Position numbers and translations under genes: made by a program. A model generated the notes under the pieces. The model had not been told where the DNA came from, searched no databases, and saw only the letters and a list, made by a program, of their open reading frames with translations. DNA of 64,000 nucleotides from Homalodisca vitripennis (lineage: Eukaryota > Arthropoda > Insecta > Hemiptera > Cicadellidae): positions 187,620,501-187,684,500 of the forward strand of contig NC_060210.1 of assembly GCF_021130785.1 (NCBI RefSeq), given 5' to 3'. Positions 25,227 to 38,660 of the stretch are shown piece by piece (within the stretch, counting starts at the first letter, position 1; every line of letters starts with the position of its first letter).

Positions 25227-26079
25227 TGAGCCGGTTCAATACCTATATCTCCCCGGCTCATGTGTGTTTTATATAGTGTGTGTGTGGTTTTATTGGCTGC
25301 AGAGGCGACTGACCATTTGAAGGCGTTTGGCCTTTCCGGCAGAGTGGCGTAAAGACTCTGAGCCGTAGTGTACAAGTTAGGAGTAGCTCCTGTTTAAAAG
25401 TTAGTTTAATTAAGTGTTTTGTTTATTTGCTGAGCTGATTTCCTTCTAACATGTGCGGCTAAGTTTACGGCCCCTCACTGATGAGGTCCAGGAGATGAGT
25501 TGATTTTCTGCTGTCATCTCTCCATCATGCGTGGTCGCAGAGGACCTTCGCTTTTGCGCTCTGCTGAAGGACGGCCACCATGATGGACATTCCTACTAGT
25601 CAACATCTGTGATACCCTGCTCATATTTATTTATTTGTTATTGTTATTGTTGCCATTTATATAGTTTATATTTTGTTATTTAATTTTAAGTTAGTTTTAG
25701 ATATTATTTAGTTATTTCTTGGATTTCATTAGGAGCCCGCCCTTAGCCGAAGGATACCGGGTGGAATTGGCATTTCTTGTTTCAAATTATGGCATTTCTA
25801 ATTTTTTGTATGCAGGTGCACCTGACAAGAATATTTGTTTGATGTATCTACTACTGCAGGCACCTTTTATTTTTTTTATTTATTGTATATATATACATTT
25901 TTTTTTTATATTGACTGGATAGGCCTATGTGTGTCTTAGTAAATGAACCTGAGTATACTGACCACGGTGTTCTTTTTTTTACCTAGTTTAGTCCTTGATC
26001 CGGCATCCCGCTCGCCACCATGAGCGCGCGCTTCCCTGATGGTTTGCTGTGGGTGTGCGAGCGGCGATGTACGGTTTCA
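25227..26079 (+). repeat. 3' LTR of the Gypsy element
   Basis: Mate of 19022-19881, ending ACGGTTTCA, and followed by unrelated AT-rich flank (CTAGGTTTAT). Differences from the left LTR are almost all single-base length changes, such as TTTTATATTT against TTTATATTT. Confidence 0.82.
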
Positions 26080-29000
26080 CTAGGTTTATATGGTGTGACA
26101 AACACTAAACAGAAACCCTCTGGCCACAGAAAATATTATTACATAATATTTACATACTATCGTGATATTACCAAACTAGAATAACCTAATGATTAACACG
26201 TATTAAAATATGAGTTTATTAGTGCATATACAATTTTTAAGGCTGAACTTGCTATATTATGTTAGATTATTATAATTTATGATGACATTAATACATCACA
26301 ATCATAGATAATATGCATTAAACTATTAATGATATTTAGTAGCAATATCTTTCGTTTAATCTTTTGGGCAAATGTTATCTCAGTAAACATATATTAGTTA
26401 AAAATATAAAATTCAAAAATCATTAATCTTGTGTGCCCCATCGAAGATTCATAATTACAACTTTTAAGAAGTTTTAAAACGAAACTTATACAAAGTGCTG
26501 CGCTCTAGAAGTTTCTCAAAGTAAATGTGGACAGGATATCGTTTATCGTAACTTCGTAAGATATAACCGTTTTACAGGAAACTGGCGCAAACTCGTAAGT
26601 TCCCCTTTTAAACGACTAAATCCCCAGTGATTCTACAAACAACGTTTTAAATCTATTAGTAACTTATTGAAATACTGATATGTAAGCAATACATAATAAC
26701 ATATCAGTCTGACATGTATTGATTATTCAAGAAAATCGTATCAGTTGCAATATATTTGTTTTGTTGCATAACGGTCCTATATAAGCATAGTAAATCATTC
26801 CAAGTAATCTCTCAGCAAACATATATTACTTTATTATATGAGAGATAAAAATGTATTGTCTTGTTTTTACTATAGAAGATAAATAATTACAACTTCTTAG
26901 AAAATATTGATGTAAAGGAAAATTATTTTTTTTCGGCCTTCGTTGTTTTTATGGTTACACGCAAAACAATATAAAAAAAATTACCGAATCCCATTTTTAT
27001 CTCTGTATGTCAGTTTATTTTACGAGTTATCGAGAGGAAAGACAGAAATAAAATATTTTTCTGACCTTAAAGTTAGTAAAAGATAATCAATCAGTCAATG
27101 AACCACAATGATGAAAGAATTCCTCGAGTAAAGTCAATGATACTCCGATTGTATCATATTTGGCTGACATCCATACTTCACACAAAGTCACATCTAACAC
27201 GCCAATTAGCTGACTGACTATGTTATTTAGTGCTGACAACTCACCTCTAGTGTCAACACTGAACCTTTACTTTTTGATCATGGCATGAGCATGTTAACGG
27301 TTAATTACAAATTCCGATAGAATATTTTACTTACCCCTATTACAAACATCATTTTTGGTGTGTTCAAAATGTTTCTTATTTTTGGTTCTTGAGTATTTAC
27401 AATGTTTGCATTCTTACTCTAGAGTGGAACTCCATTATATTTATCTACATCAGTTAACGACAAATTTTAATTACCTATTGAAGAACTTACTAAACATCAA
27501 TTTTGCTCATTTTAAAAGTGAATCATTACGACGAATTCCAAATAAATAGAGTAGGTAAGATATAATCAGACAGTTAATGTTATTGTTTAACACTATATGA
27601 ACAATAAAGGAGTATATTAACCCGCGTGTCATGTAACAGGTTCAATGAAGTTGGATGCAAAATGTGAAGTCTATTCAATTCATTAGGCTATATGTGGGAC
27701 TGTTCCACCATGTGTTTTGCGTTTTTTTTTGTTGTTTTATTACGGTCTTGAGACAAATTTAAATACGTTTGGTAACACTCAGCCATGTATTAGTATGCAT
27801 CATTATAGTACTTAATGTTACTTATATAAAAATAAAGATTTTCAAGTATATATGTTACTTTCTTTCTTCATATATTTTGGGGACAGACAAAAAGATAGAC
27901 AGTGATGGACTTTTCATATTCCCAGATTAATAGTCTAAGAGTTATTCCTTTTACAGATGACTTTAGTTGTTAATGTATTAGATTAAAGAAATTATTAGAT
28001 AACTGTTTTATAGAATAAACCAAATAGTTATTATTTATTTGTATCACTTATTCTCACAGTTAGCCCTTTGTTTACCCAAGAATTTTACCTGTTCTTATTT
28101 CTTGGTTTTAAGACGGAATGTTTTATTTTTTATATTTTGCTGTTTTTCGTCTCATTTTTTAAGGGATGTATTTATTCGCATATTAAATGGCTGTTTGAAT
28201 TTTGAGGGCAAAAAGTGGTGATAAGTAATTCATTACTCTCGCATTTTAAGTACTTTCAAATGCATTGGTAATTTTTGTTAAAAAGGTACTTTAATAACTT
28301 GTCCCTGTACAAATTCAACATTTTAAAGTCTTTATATTTGTTTAAATTCGATGATCTATTTACACGTATCACTCTTCCAAACTGTTAAATGGCATACTAT
28401 TGTATGTAATAATGAGCTAAATTATTAACGTGAGTAATAAAGTAATTGATTTATTATTTTAGTTATTGATTAATTACATTTGACATTCTCATACTAATTA
28501 ATTGTACTTCAACTAACAATGTTAAAAATTCGTTCAAAGATTTACAATTATAAACAATTATTGTATTAAAATATTAAATTATTACTCTACTCTCAAAAGC
28601 ATCTGGGAGGTCAATTTAATTCAAGTAGTTCAAATTAAATTGGATAATACTAATTAATTGAATGCACGTAATCGGGATTAAAAAATTTCAAAAGCCTAAT
28701 TTACAATGTAATCTAATCAATGATCCCGTTAATTTAGTTATTACGTTATTCATTAAATAGACCCTCTAATTAAAGCTACAGGTTATTGTAAATTCTGAAC
28801 ACAAAACTATAAATAGAGCTCATTTGATTCATGTAGATAAATTATACAAGTTGAATGTTGAACTAACCTAATAAAACGTTTATGGAAAAGATGGTATATA
28901 GCTAAAACAACAAGTATTGTATGTGACATGAATATTAATTACTACCGTGATTTTAATATTGAACTGCAATCTCTCAAACATTTTAAAGAACACAAAAATG

Positions 29001-29533
29001 TCACTAACGACCTTTAACTATGTGATAAACTTTACCTAAATTGCATAAATATGTAATTCAAAATGAGTTTCTTTATAATGAAAAAGTTTAAGAGAAAAAT
29101 CAAGTGCAATCAAGCATGATGTTAAAAAAGTAAAAGTTGTCAATAAAATTACTCTACCATAATAATTTGTAGCTAATATTGTAGGCCTTTACAATTTTTG
29201 TTCATTTCAAACATTAAATATTGAACCCACTCTAGACTGGTTTGGTCGTACCCGTTTTTTGGCACATTTCAACATGTCAAAAAAATAATTTAGTCAAAAT
29301 ATTTAGAATTTACTACTATTATGTTTATATAGTTTATTTATCTTTCATGTTCAATAGTGAAATTACTTCAGAAAAGTAATATTTATTATAATATTAGGGC
29401 TAAATGCTTTAAATGAAACAATTTTTCCTCTAGGACCACCTTGCAATGGTATGTCCTCTTATTATAGTCTAGATTATTCCAAATATTTCGATAGACATTT
29501 AAAATATTTGTCCTATATACTTACTGAAATCAG

Positions 29534-29535
<2 letters not shown>
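26080..29535. other. AT-rich gene desert
   Basis: No exon, RNA gene or repeat that I can support. Open frames at 27355-27549 and 28039-28221 are low-complexity chance frames. Confidence 0.5.

Positions 29536-29598
<63 letters not shown>
29536..29598. repeat. (AT)n microsatellite
   Basis: About 31 uninterrupted AT repeats. Confidence 0.95.
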
Positions 29599-29600
<2 letters not shown>

Positions 29601-29949
29601 ATTTGTTATCATATAATTTTTTAATTTATTATAATGTTTTGCAAATTAAGAATTTTACATACAATGTAAGGTTCAAAACAAGGTGGCTCAGGATTACGTA
29701 ATTTACACGTGGCTTGTCAGAGTTAACGGCAAGCCGTTCAGTAGTGGGACGTTTGAAAAGTTTTGGTTTGACTTTGGGATATTAAAAAAAAATTACACAA
29801 AGAATTATTATTAAGGGATCCAATAAAGTGTAAATACACTCATACAAACAAAAGATTGTGTCACATGAAAGCACTCAATATAATATTCAATAGTTTTTCT
29901 TGTTCCCATCAAAGTTACTCATAAGTAAAAATATAAAAAAATGAAAAAT

Positions 29950-30090
29950 GTAGGCTAACGCTCAGTCAAAACCTCATGGAGTTAGATGTACCATTATCGA
30001 ACTCATGTATTATCATCAAGTTTCATCTATATAACTGTAGCTTCATGCAAAATTTCAAGTTGACTGCTATTTTCATTTTCGCGATATTAT
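29950..30090 (+). repeat. Dispersed repeat, core AACGCTCAGTC (copy 3)
   Basis: GCTAACGCTCAGTC, then TCATGGAGTTAGATGTACC and ATTATCGAACTCATG. Block order matches the copy at 13586-13650. The open frame at 29976-30221 lies inside the repeat and is not taken as a gene. Confidence 0.45.
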
Positions 30091-33000
30091 GTGCACTTAA
30101 AGACAAGCATGTAAACCTTCCAGCCCATCGACCTACATACTTGCTAACGTTTAGCTACATGATATTGAGTACTATTGGTAAAAAACTATTCTATATGTCA
30201 GGATTATATTTTGGCAAATGAATATTGTATCTAGATAAGAGTGTGTCGTTAAATCCACTAAAAACATACGACATTTTCAGAACTGTATCTACATTTTTTC
30301 ACGTGTCAATTATTTACAACGTTACTTTAAGCATGCTAACATTACAAAATCAACATGGTGTTAAATGTGCCAGTCACGCAAACCAACATGAAATAAAACG
30401 GAATAATTAATCTTCATTTCATGTAAATCGTCTGTACTTTATAAGACATTTACATTACATGATGCATTTAAACGAGACTTAAAATTCCTTTAAAATAATA
30501 GTTGAACCAAATTTATAAGTTAAATATAAATAATTTGAATTTAAACATAAAAAATAGTAACAAAATATATTTTGAATTTATTGGAATTCCACACAAAGTA
30601 AAAGCACACAAAATATATTGGATTTGTATATATTAAATGCTTAGATTTTGTTCGAAAGCGCAAAGAATGTGCTGCGTTTGTGCCGGTTGCGTTTAAATAT
30701 TTATTAATCACTTTCACTCCAGTATGTACAGTTCAGCGTTTTTGGAAACGTATAAAAATACCAATCTGAAACTACTTCACATTCCGATGCTCTGTAATTT
30801 CATATGTTTTTTTACATGTTGTAAAATATTAACTGTAGTGACACTAAACTAATTCAATTCAAAGGTATCTGATAAAATATCTACGTTATACTATGATAAT
30901 AATAATTATTAATAATTTATAATAATAATTCCGCGGACTATTTACATAGAATGAATGTTTACCACATGTGTTATCGTGGTAAACCTGTAACATGCTTGTA
31001 CTCTAAAATTTCCAGCATAAAAAGACCAGTAAAAAATGAGAGAAATTTATATTGCTATAATAATCTTTAATTTTTAATACCAAAATCTATCAGGTTCTTC
31101 CTTAGACCAAGATGATACTACGTATCAAATGTCAAGTCCTTAATTCTTCAACATCAAGAAATATTGCAACAGTGATATAAGAAGCGCCTGTCATGTCCTT
31201 AACTATACAGTGTCGTGACATAGACATCATCGTACTTATTACTAAATATCTTGCTGTTGTGATATATAATCCTAGTGTTATGTATTGACTTGCTAGTGAA
31301 ATAATGGAATTCACAAGCAAGTATTCTGTATTGGAGGAAAGTTTTGTCCACTATCACCTACGCAGCTATTTTCTTAAAATCCTCCTCAGACTTTCCACGC
31401 AACTCTGTTCCACTACGTCAGGATATTTGACCTCCCACGTTACCTTAACATGTGACTATTATATTTAAAAGTATATGTAACAAAAGCGTTTATTACCATA
31501 TCAATCCTTCATAACCCCGATTTTAAAATGAGATTATGGGTAGTAAATACTGTGCATACTACTGTATCCTTATAGCCAAACTGAGTTCTTACTAGTTAAT
31601 ATCTTTATATTAAAATACACGTAAATATGTGTCCTCTGACACCAATAAGAGTTCGACTGTGAGAGTTCTAGAGATGTATTTTTGCTTAACATAGACAGTT
31701 AAAAAAATCAAAACTAGTTCTGAAATGCCTTATTGTTTGGGAGATTAAACAGATTAGTGTGTTTAATAAATTATAAACTACAAGCCGTTTTTAATATAAA
31801 AATTATTTCACTATAAAAATATAGGTTTTATTTACTTTAATTAGTTATACATTAACATTAATATATGATACCAATATACTAAACAACCAAATATTGATCC
31901 ATAACATAATAATATTAATTAAAATATAATGTACAGGGGATATAGTAGATTACATTGCAATGTTAAAAGTCCCAACAGAGTAAGAAGTACTCTGTGACAG
32001 ATTACTCTGTGATTGTGACGTCTGGCAGCTGTTACAGATATTGTGACAGATGAGCTCTCCGACAACACTAACCTCTGATATCTTGTTATTGGGGGATTTC
32101 TTATAGCGTCTTGTGCGACTCTTGTGAGATTAAGAGGACAATAAGAAAGAGAATCCCCTTAATAAATGAAATAGAATTATCGTTATTTATATTAATATTA
32201 CTTCTTTACAAATGCGACTTTACCTAAGATTTAAATCTTTATATAAATAAAGACCATTAAAAAATTATTAGGCGTTGAGATATTACCCAACATTTCATCT
32301 TTTACATGCTTTTATTTCACCAACAAATTAAAACTTTATAAGTCAAAGACCTAGTATACGTTTTAAAGAAATTTGCAGATTCGGTAAATATATCCATTAT
32401 AAATTTTAAAGTCACATAACAATAAAGTTGTTTGTACTTTGAAGAAGTGTGGGGAGGTGACTCGTTCTATAATTGAGCCAGAGGGATTCGATGCCAACTC
32501 TGCTGTCTACACCACAGTCTTTATATTATACTATTACTTTTTCCGTAATTTCTTCTGCTTTGTTAGGATTGCTCATTAAAATATTTATGTATAACTACGT
32601 ACCCTTTATATATATCTTCGATACATGTTACCTATTCTGTGGAATAATAAATTCACAAAAAACTAGGAATTTAATTCCTGTTGTACATACACAGCAATAA
32701 AGCAGGCTTGAGGTTTAAAACAAATTAAATAAAAATTTTTATGTAATAATTATTGTGCATTTTACTAGAAGTACAATAATTACAGCAAGTTTATTAATTT
32801 TTGGTAAACAAGTGCCTTAAAATATTCATACTTGTCCAAATAAGACAAAACAGTTTTTTCCACCACTAATTAATAAGTGATAACGTTCAAAAGTCTTAAG
32901 AATTAACTTGCTACTTTTTAAATTAAGCTATTTTTAATATAGGTGTGGCCAGCGGTATGCAGAGTAGCTGCTTATTATACTTTACCGGGAGGTGAACTTA

Positions 33001-34415
33001 CAATAAAATAATAGATTTTGAATCTTTAAGTGTAATATTTATATACATATATATAAGTTTGAGGCATTTATATCAAAACATAAAGTGTTTAGCTTAGCTC
33101 CAAACCACCTTTCTCCCAGTGCAGCCCCTGAAATCTGCCGCTGTCACAGACATGACTCCTGGATTTGGAGCCACACTCTCATAAGAGATCAAAAAAGATG
33201 GCGAAGAAGAAAATAAAAACGAACTACTTGCTTGGTTTTGATATCAGATTCAAGTAGGGTACAAAAAATATTTAATCTAGATGAACAGGTATTCTCATAA
33301 AGATCTCGCAAATGTGAGGTGAAAATTATGAATATTACTGGTGAATTAAGACGTTTGCTTTGAATTGTTATAAACCACAATCATATAATAGGACTAACAC
33401 ACCCTTTTTACGGTCCACCTATCGCCGGTAAAAGCCACAGCCACCATATCATACACATAATATTCTTAAACCCAATGATACTAAATTTGATTGAAACTTT
33501 GATTGCAAATTTAAATAAAATCACAATTAATAGATTTGGCAGTTTAAAGTTAAATTATGCTTTCTTTCCCATTAAGTATTCATGTACTTTTTATTAAAAA
33601 CCCATGAATTGAACGTAATAACTAACTAACTGAGGTCGAAAATATTCGTTAATAAACAAAACAAAAAATACTGGTTTGTAAATTTTTCTACTAACCTGTA
33701 AAATACAACTCAGTAAATAACGTAATATCATTAGGCAATTGTGAATAAATGGAACATACTATTGATGTAGGAATTCATGTCTCGTTCTGAACATCTCAAG
33801 GGTGAAAATCATGTTTTCGCTGATGGACCTAGCTGTTAAAAGAGAGCCTAGGAACCACACGACAACATCCCGCCCTGGCCAGTCATTTACATTATAACAA
33901 TCGACTCTTTTTAATCACATAAAAACACTCGTTACGACGCCAACGTAGACATGTTTCGACGTAGAAATAGAATCATGAGATTTGTCTCACCAAAACTCTG
34001 TATTTGATAGTGTACTGAGCGCGTGACAATGCTTACGAAAAGTAAAAAAAAAAACTAACATGACCATGCTTGTCAATGTAATAGCAGGATCATGCCAGAC
34101 TAACATGGGGGACGTGCGGATAGTTACGTGCTTGTCATTGTAATCGCTTGTACAGACCTCAATAATAAGAAGTGAGAAACGTGCTTCGCTACGTGCTTGC
34201 TACGGTAATGCCTTGCCTTTGTGATATACAGTATCACACACAGATGGAACTATGATGGCAATAATATTCGTATTTATACAATGATAATGACTCGGCATTC
34301 TGTGGTAACTTGTTATTGCGCTATACAAATCGATATAATACTGTAATAAATAAACATTATAAAGGTAAATGAAAAATATAAAAATAACCTACACTAATAC
34401 CTAACATCTAATCCC
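30091..34415. other. AT-rich gene desert
   Basis: Islands of more mixed composition (about 31960-32160, 33100-33200 and 33930-34250) have no defensible reading frame or repeat partner within the window. Confidence 0.5.
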
Positions 34416-34419
34416 GAAG

Positions 34420-34475
34420 GAATGTGAGCATTGGCTGAGCGTCAGCGAAGTCTATCACTGAGAGATGTAAAAGGT
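34420..34475 (-). repeat. Dispersed repeat, inverted copy (copy 4)
   Basis: GGCTGAGCGTCAGCGAAG is the complement of the GCTGACGCTCAGCC core seen at 13586, 14045 and 29950. Confidence 0.4.
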
Positions 34476-34579
34476 ACATTACTGACTCTGTTTGTCCGCA
34501 TGATACCTCAAGACCGAACTGACATTTTACATACAGCTTTGTTTACATATAAAACATACCAAGGTCGATGATGGTAAAT

Positions 34580-34735
34580 ATAGATAGAACTAGCAGGCTT
34601 CGCACGCAATTTCGTAGGTTTTGGCACCCGTGTTAGCACTTCTGATTCGAGTGAATTATATTTCCGACGCTAATGTTGAGATTGACTTCTTTTCACAATA
34701 AAAATACGTGTTAAAAAGTGTAATTTATTCAAATT
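34580..34735 (+). repeat. Dispersed repeat shared with 49040-49195
   Basis: The blocks GCAATTTCGTAGG, a TTAGCAC or TGAGCAC block, TTCGAGTG, then GCTAATGTTGA or GCCAATGTTGA, and AAAAAGTGTAA occur in the same order and spacing at both places. Non-coding and of unknown class. Confidence 0.6.
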
Positions 34736-37031
34736 TAATTTGTTTTGTTATTTTTTGTCTGTCTATTTTCTAGTCACGAAATACTGAAATAATGAATAGT
34801 AAAAATTACTTCATGTCGTACATTTATTAATTGAATTATGTACAATTAAAAATTTTGTGTAGGCTGAGGTGTCTTGCAAACCACAACAAAATAATTATAA
34901 AAATTCACAATCTAGTCGTAAATCTAATAATTTATTATAAAACGGTTAAACACTCTTGCTTTAAGTTCAAAAAGAAATTTATTTTAAGAGAAATATACAT
35001 CATAACTTACCGCCTTCAAATACTGTTTGGCGTTTTAATATACGTAACAGGCACATAATTGCAGCTTATAATGTGCAGGCAATTTTAAACCTTATGTCTT
35101 TGCAGTGCTGCCTGGTGTAAAGTTACATCAATGGACATAGCATATAAATATTTTCCGTAAAAAAATTTAATACATATACATACAAATTTTCATAATGATC
35201 AGTCAAATGGTTTACGATTCTCTAAATGACATACAGATAAGCATTCGTTTAAATATACGTTTAAATATTCGTTTAAATACGGCTATAGGATTTTGATGAT
35301 CGTGAATGAACATTTTTTCTTGGGTTTTATGGTTATTGCGGCGAGAATGTCTCAGAAACTTTGTAAGCGAACTGAGCTTATAGCTATAGACTTGAGATTC
35401 AGCATGCAAACTCAAGGATACCTGGTACATGATACGTGGTGTGGTGTATCTGCCTTGCTGTAACAAGCAAAGCGTTTTAGAGATACATTTGTATTTCACA
35501 TTTCATTTTTTATATTAAATAAGAATGAAATTAGTTTAATCTCAAAGGTATAGTATTATATTGCCTACTACTGTATAGATAAAATAATAGTAAAATATAA
35601 AATTTTGTATATCTTATCTGTATTTTATGCAACAACGTTTAAATTATTTTCCTGAATTACTTTAAAAAATAGTTAATAGTGAAACATAAGAAAAACATCA
35701 AATGTGTTATTGTGTCAACATGACAATGATAACTTATCTGATATAGCACTTTGGGAACAGATTATCACAATCAGCATATAATTATCCAAGATGTATTACT
35801 CCATCAAATAACGCATCCGATGTCTCTGCAGTCACGTGACGTATAGCTTCATACCCAAAATTATTACTAAATATATATAATCAGTTTAAACTACCTCTGC
35901 GCTTAGCCGTTTGACCACTAAACATTTAAAACCGAAGCACCTGTGTACGAAGCAATATATTATTTAACTAGTATGTTTTTTTGTAGTTTGGATGATCATT
36001 TACAGGATTCTAAATGTGTTGTTTGTTTGCAAACAAGGTTTAATAACCCCGGAAGTTGTTAAATAAATAAGAATGTCAAGTATAGCACTCTGTGTATATA
36101 ACTATACATAAATTTACTTAATATTATATCAAAATTAGTTGAAAAGTAGAAAATAGTTACGAATAATATTCTGGAAGAGCACTTTACGATGTTTAGATTT
36201 GAATAAAACTTCATATCCTTTTTAACAAAGACCTTTAAAATTAAGGCTTGATCTCAAATTTAATTTAAATATGCTTTGGAATAAATGGCAGCCTATTCCT
36301 TGCACCATGGACCTATCTTAGAAAACTCCCTAGCATAATATAGAATTTCTCTCAAATACACCTTATTTAGAGTGCACATGTTTATAATCTATGATTGTTT
36401 TAAATAATCCTAACAATACCTCTTGATTAGAGTAGAGTTGTTTCAGCCGGTTGTAACCAAAACATTTTTCTCGCCTGCTAAAATAGCCACACTAAAATAT
36501 ATGTATTGTACCACACTTCACAGTCAAGGGTCGAGTGTGGTTTACCACAGAACAAGGATTTCAAAGTGACATTAATCTTCAGAGCTAATTCGTCTCTGAC
36601 TGCTACACAAGCTGCAACTTTACTCATGGTGTAGACTTGAATGCCTGGATCAATTACAGATACTTAGATAATATTGTTATCAAGTTATATAAAACATACT
36701 CAATATAATAAATTTAAGTGGGAAAGCTGGCAATGGTGTAGTTTAAAAATTGAAAAAAAACGGATGTAACGCTAAAAATGTTATGTAGATGTATTAGGCT
36801 TAAAACTCCTTTAGAGAAAAAAAGGATATTTACCTCTATCATGCAATTATCACTACTAACTATTGTATAGTTCATAAATCAAAAAGACGCGAGATATATT
36901 AAAACGTTTATAAAATTTCATTTACAATTATTATTGTTAAAACTTAACTATATTTTTTAATCATTTTAGGTACAACAATCTTAAGTTGCTTTGTACATTG
37001 GCCTATCTTCGAACGTTAAATACAAACTAAT
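34736..37031. other. AT-rich gene desert
   Basis: Nothing supportable. A minus-strand open frame at 35212-35499 contains a small triple repeat (CGTTTAAATA-like, 35246-35280) but no domain. Confidence 0.5.
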
Positions 37032-37035
37032 TATA

Positions 37036-37096
<61 letters not shown>
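37032..37096. repeat. (AT)n microsatellite with one interruption
   Basis: AT repeats broken once by a G near 37041, directly left of the 189-bp satellite. Confidence 0.93.
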
Positions 37097-37100
<4 letters not shown>

Positions 37101-37111
37101 ATCTAACAATA

Positions 37112-37790
37112 AGTTCGTTATAGTGTTACAGGGTTTAAGTTATGCACCCAATTGTCAATAAACTATAGCAAAAGGCTCCCAAACTAAACTAATTTAGTTC
37201 AACCCAAATACTAAGTAAAGTTGTACTTACAACGTACTAAATATTGTAGAACAAACTATAATAGATTATTTAATATTATATTAATAAAACATGTTGCTAA
37301 AGTTCGTTATAGTGTTACAGGGTTTAAGTTATGCACCCAATCGTCAATAAACTATAGCAAAAGGCTCCCAAACTAAACTAATTTCGTTCAACCCAAATAC
37401 TAAGTAAAGTTGTACTTACAACGTACTAAATATTGTAGAACAAACTATAATAGATTATTTAATATTATATTAATAAAACTTGTTGCTAAAGTTCGTTATA
37501 GTGTTACAGGGTTTAAGTTATGCACCCAATCGTCAATAAACTATAGCAAAAGGCTCCCAAACTAAACTAATTTCGTTCAACCCAAATACTAAGTAAAGTT
37601 GTACTTACAACGTACTAAATATTGTAGAACAAACTATAATAGATTATTTAATATTATATTAATAAATCTTGTTGCTAAAGTTCGTTATAGTGTTACAGGG
37701 TTTAAGTTATGCACCCAACTGTCAATAAACTATAGCAAAAGGCTCCCAAACTAAACTAATGTAGTTCAACCCAAATACTAAGTAAAGTTT
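37112..37790 (+). repeat. 189-bp tandem satellite, 3.6 copies
   Basis: Units start AGTTCGTTATAGTG at 37112, 37301, 37490 and 37679. The spacing is exactly 189 each time. Units 1-3 are complete, unit 4 stops at about 37790. Identity is very high, with only a few substitutions and no indels in full units. No open frame. Confidence 0.95.
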
Positions 37791-38339
37791 CATAATTGTA
37801 CAATATCAACTACTAATTTACATTAGCCTAACCTAATTAAGAAACCAAAAATATACGATCAGGATAATTGCTTATAAGTAAGTATAATGTAAATATTAAG
37901 ACGAGTTATAAACAAGAAACGTAAAACTTAAATATTTCGCAACCATTTGATCTCTTTAAGTTATAGAACTACACATGGAGAATCAATAAAGTTATTGAAC
38001 AGTTCCAAAAATTTTCAAGAACAGTAAATTAAGACGAATTTATGATAGTTTAATTTATGTAAAATACGATTGCAATTATACAAATGCTTTAAGAAATATA
38101 CCAGTTTTAAATGTTTATATTGAAACCTTAAGTTTTCATTAGAGAGAGCTCAAACGGTAATGACTCAATTCAGTTTCGCTAACCCAAGTACCTAAGTACC
38201 TCGGAGCGCCAGTTACCAACCTCAACTGCTTCTACTCACGACACTGTTGGTTTGGCGCTGATCTTATCTTCTTACTTAATCTAACTTTATCCTTTCCGGG
38301 CGGTTAAAATACACTTGTAAAACATTGCCTTCTTAAAAA

Positions 38340-38660
38340 AATTCAGGCCTTTTTGAAACCGTATCGTTGTCTGTCTGTTGTGCTACCTTCGATAGAAATT
38401 TCTAGAGACTTGAAACTTGTTACGTGGGTTCTTATTGGTTCTAGGAAGGTCGCTTTTGATATTCTGGTAATAAAAAAACTCTAAAGATTGTCCGTTTGAT
38501 CATCTAAACGATACTCCTAATTTAAAAATCCTACAGTCTTTAAACTTTTAACGTTGGTTCCCATAGGCCCAAGTAAACATTCTGTTGATTTTTGGGTCAA
38601 ACGATAAAAGAGCAGTACGTCCGTCGGTCTGTCCGTTTGTGCGACTTCATTTAAGCCTAT
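38340..38660 (+). repeat. Diverged tandem repeat with GTCTGTCTGT / GTCCGTTTG heads
   Basis: Three diverged units begin near 38367, 38487 and 38625 with GTCTGTCTGTTGTGC, TTGTCCGTTTGATC and GTCTGTCCGTTTGTGCG. The first two are followed by GACTTGAAACTTG or CTTTAAACTTTTAACG, then GGTTC(T/C)NATTGG- or CCCATAGG-like blocks. Unit length is about 120-138 bp. This resembles non-coding tandem repeats dispersed in insect genomes; I cannot name a family. Confidence 0.5.

Larger units (their letters stand above)
19022..26079 (+). mobile_element. Ty3/Gypsy LTR retrotransposon (near complete, frames broken)
   Basis: Order: LTR (19022-19881), tRNA-iMet primer site, leader, gag with a zinc knuckle, aspartic protease, reverse transcriptase, RNase H, integrase, purine-rich tract, LTR (25227-26079). 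The pol order PR-RT-RH-IN is that of Ty3/Gypsy. There is no env-like frame between integrase and the 3' LTR. The left LTR is preceded directly by the 3' half of another copy, so the usual target-site duplication cannot be read. Such I-LTR-I-LTR arrays arise by homologous recombination between elements, or through assembly joins. As written, the element cannot make full proteins, because gag and pol change frame repeatedly. Confidence 0.88.

Noticed and set aside
24998..25375. 125-codon minus-strand open frame across the Gypsy 3' UTR and LTR, echoed at 18817-19056
   Set aside because: Its presence in both places only reflects that the two regions are copies of one repeat. It has no motif, and the two versions differ by indels that change the frame.
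29976..30221. 81-codon plus-strand frame with hydrophobic segments
   Set aside because: It lies inside a dispersed repeat shared with 13586 and has no support as a gene.
37112..37790. CRISPR-like array
   Set aside because: Units are contiguous and 189 bp long without spacers; it is a satellite.
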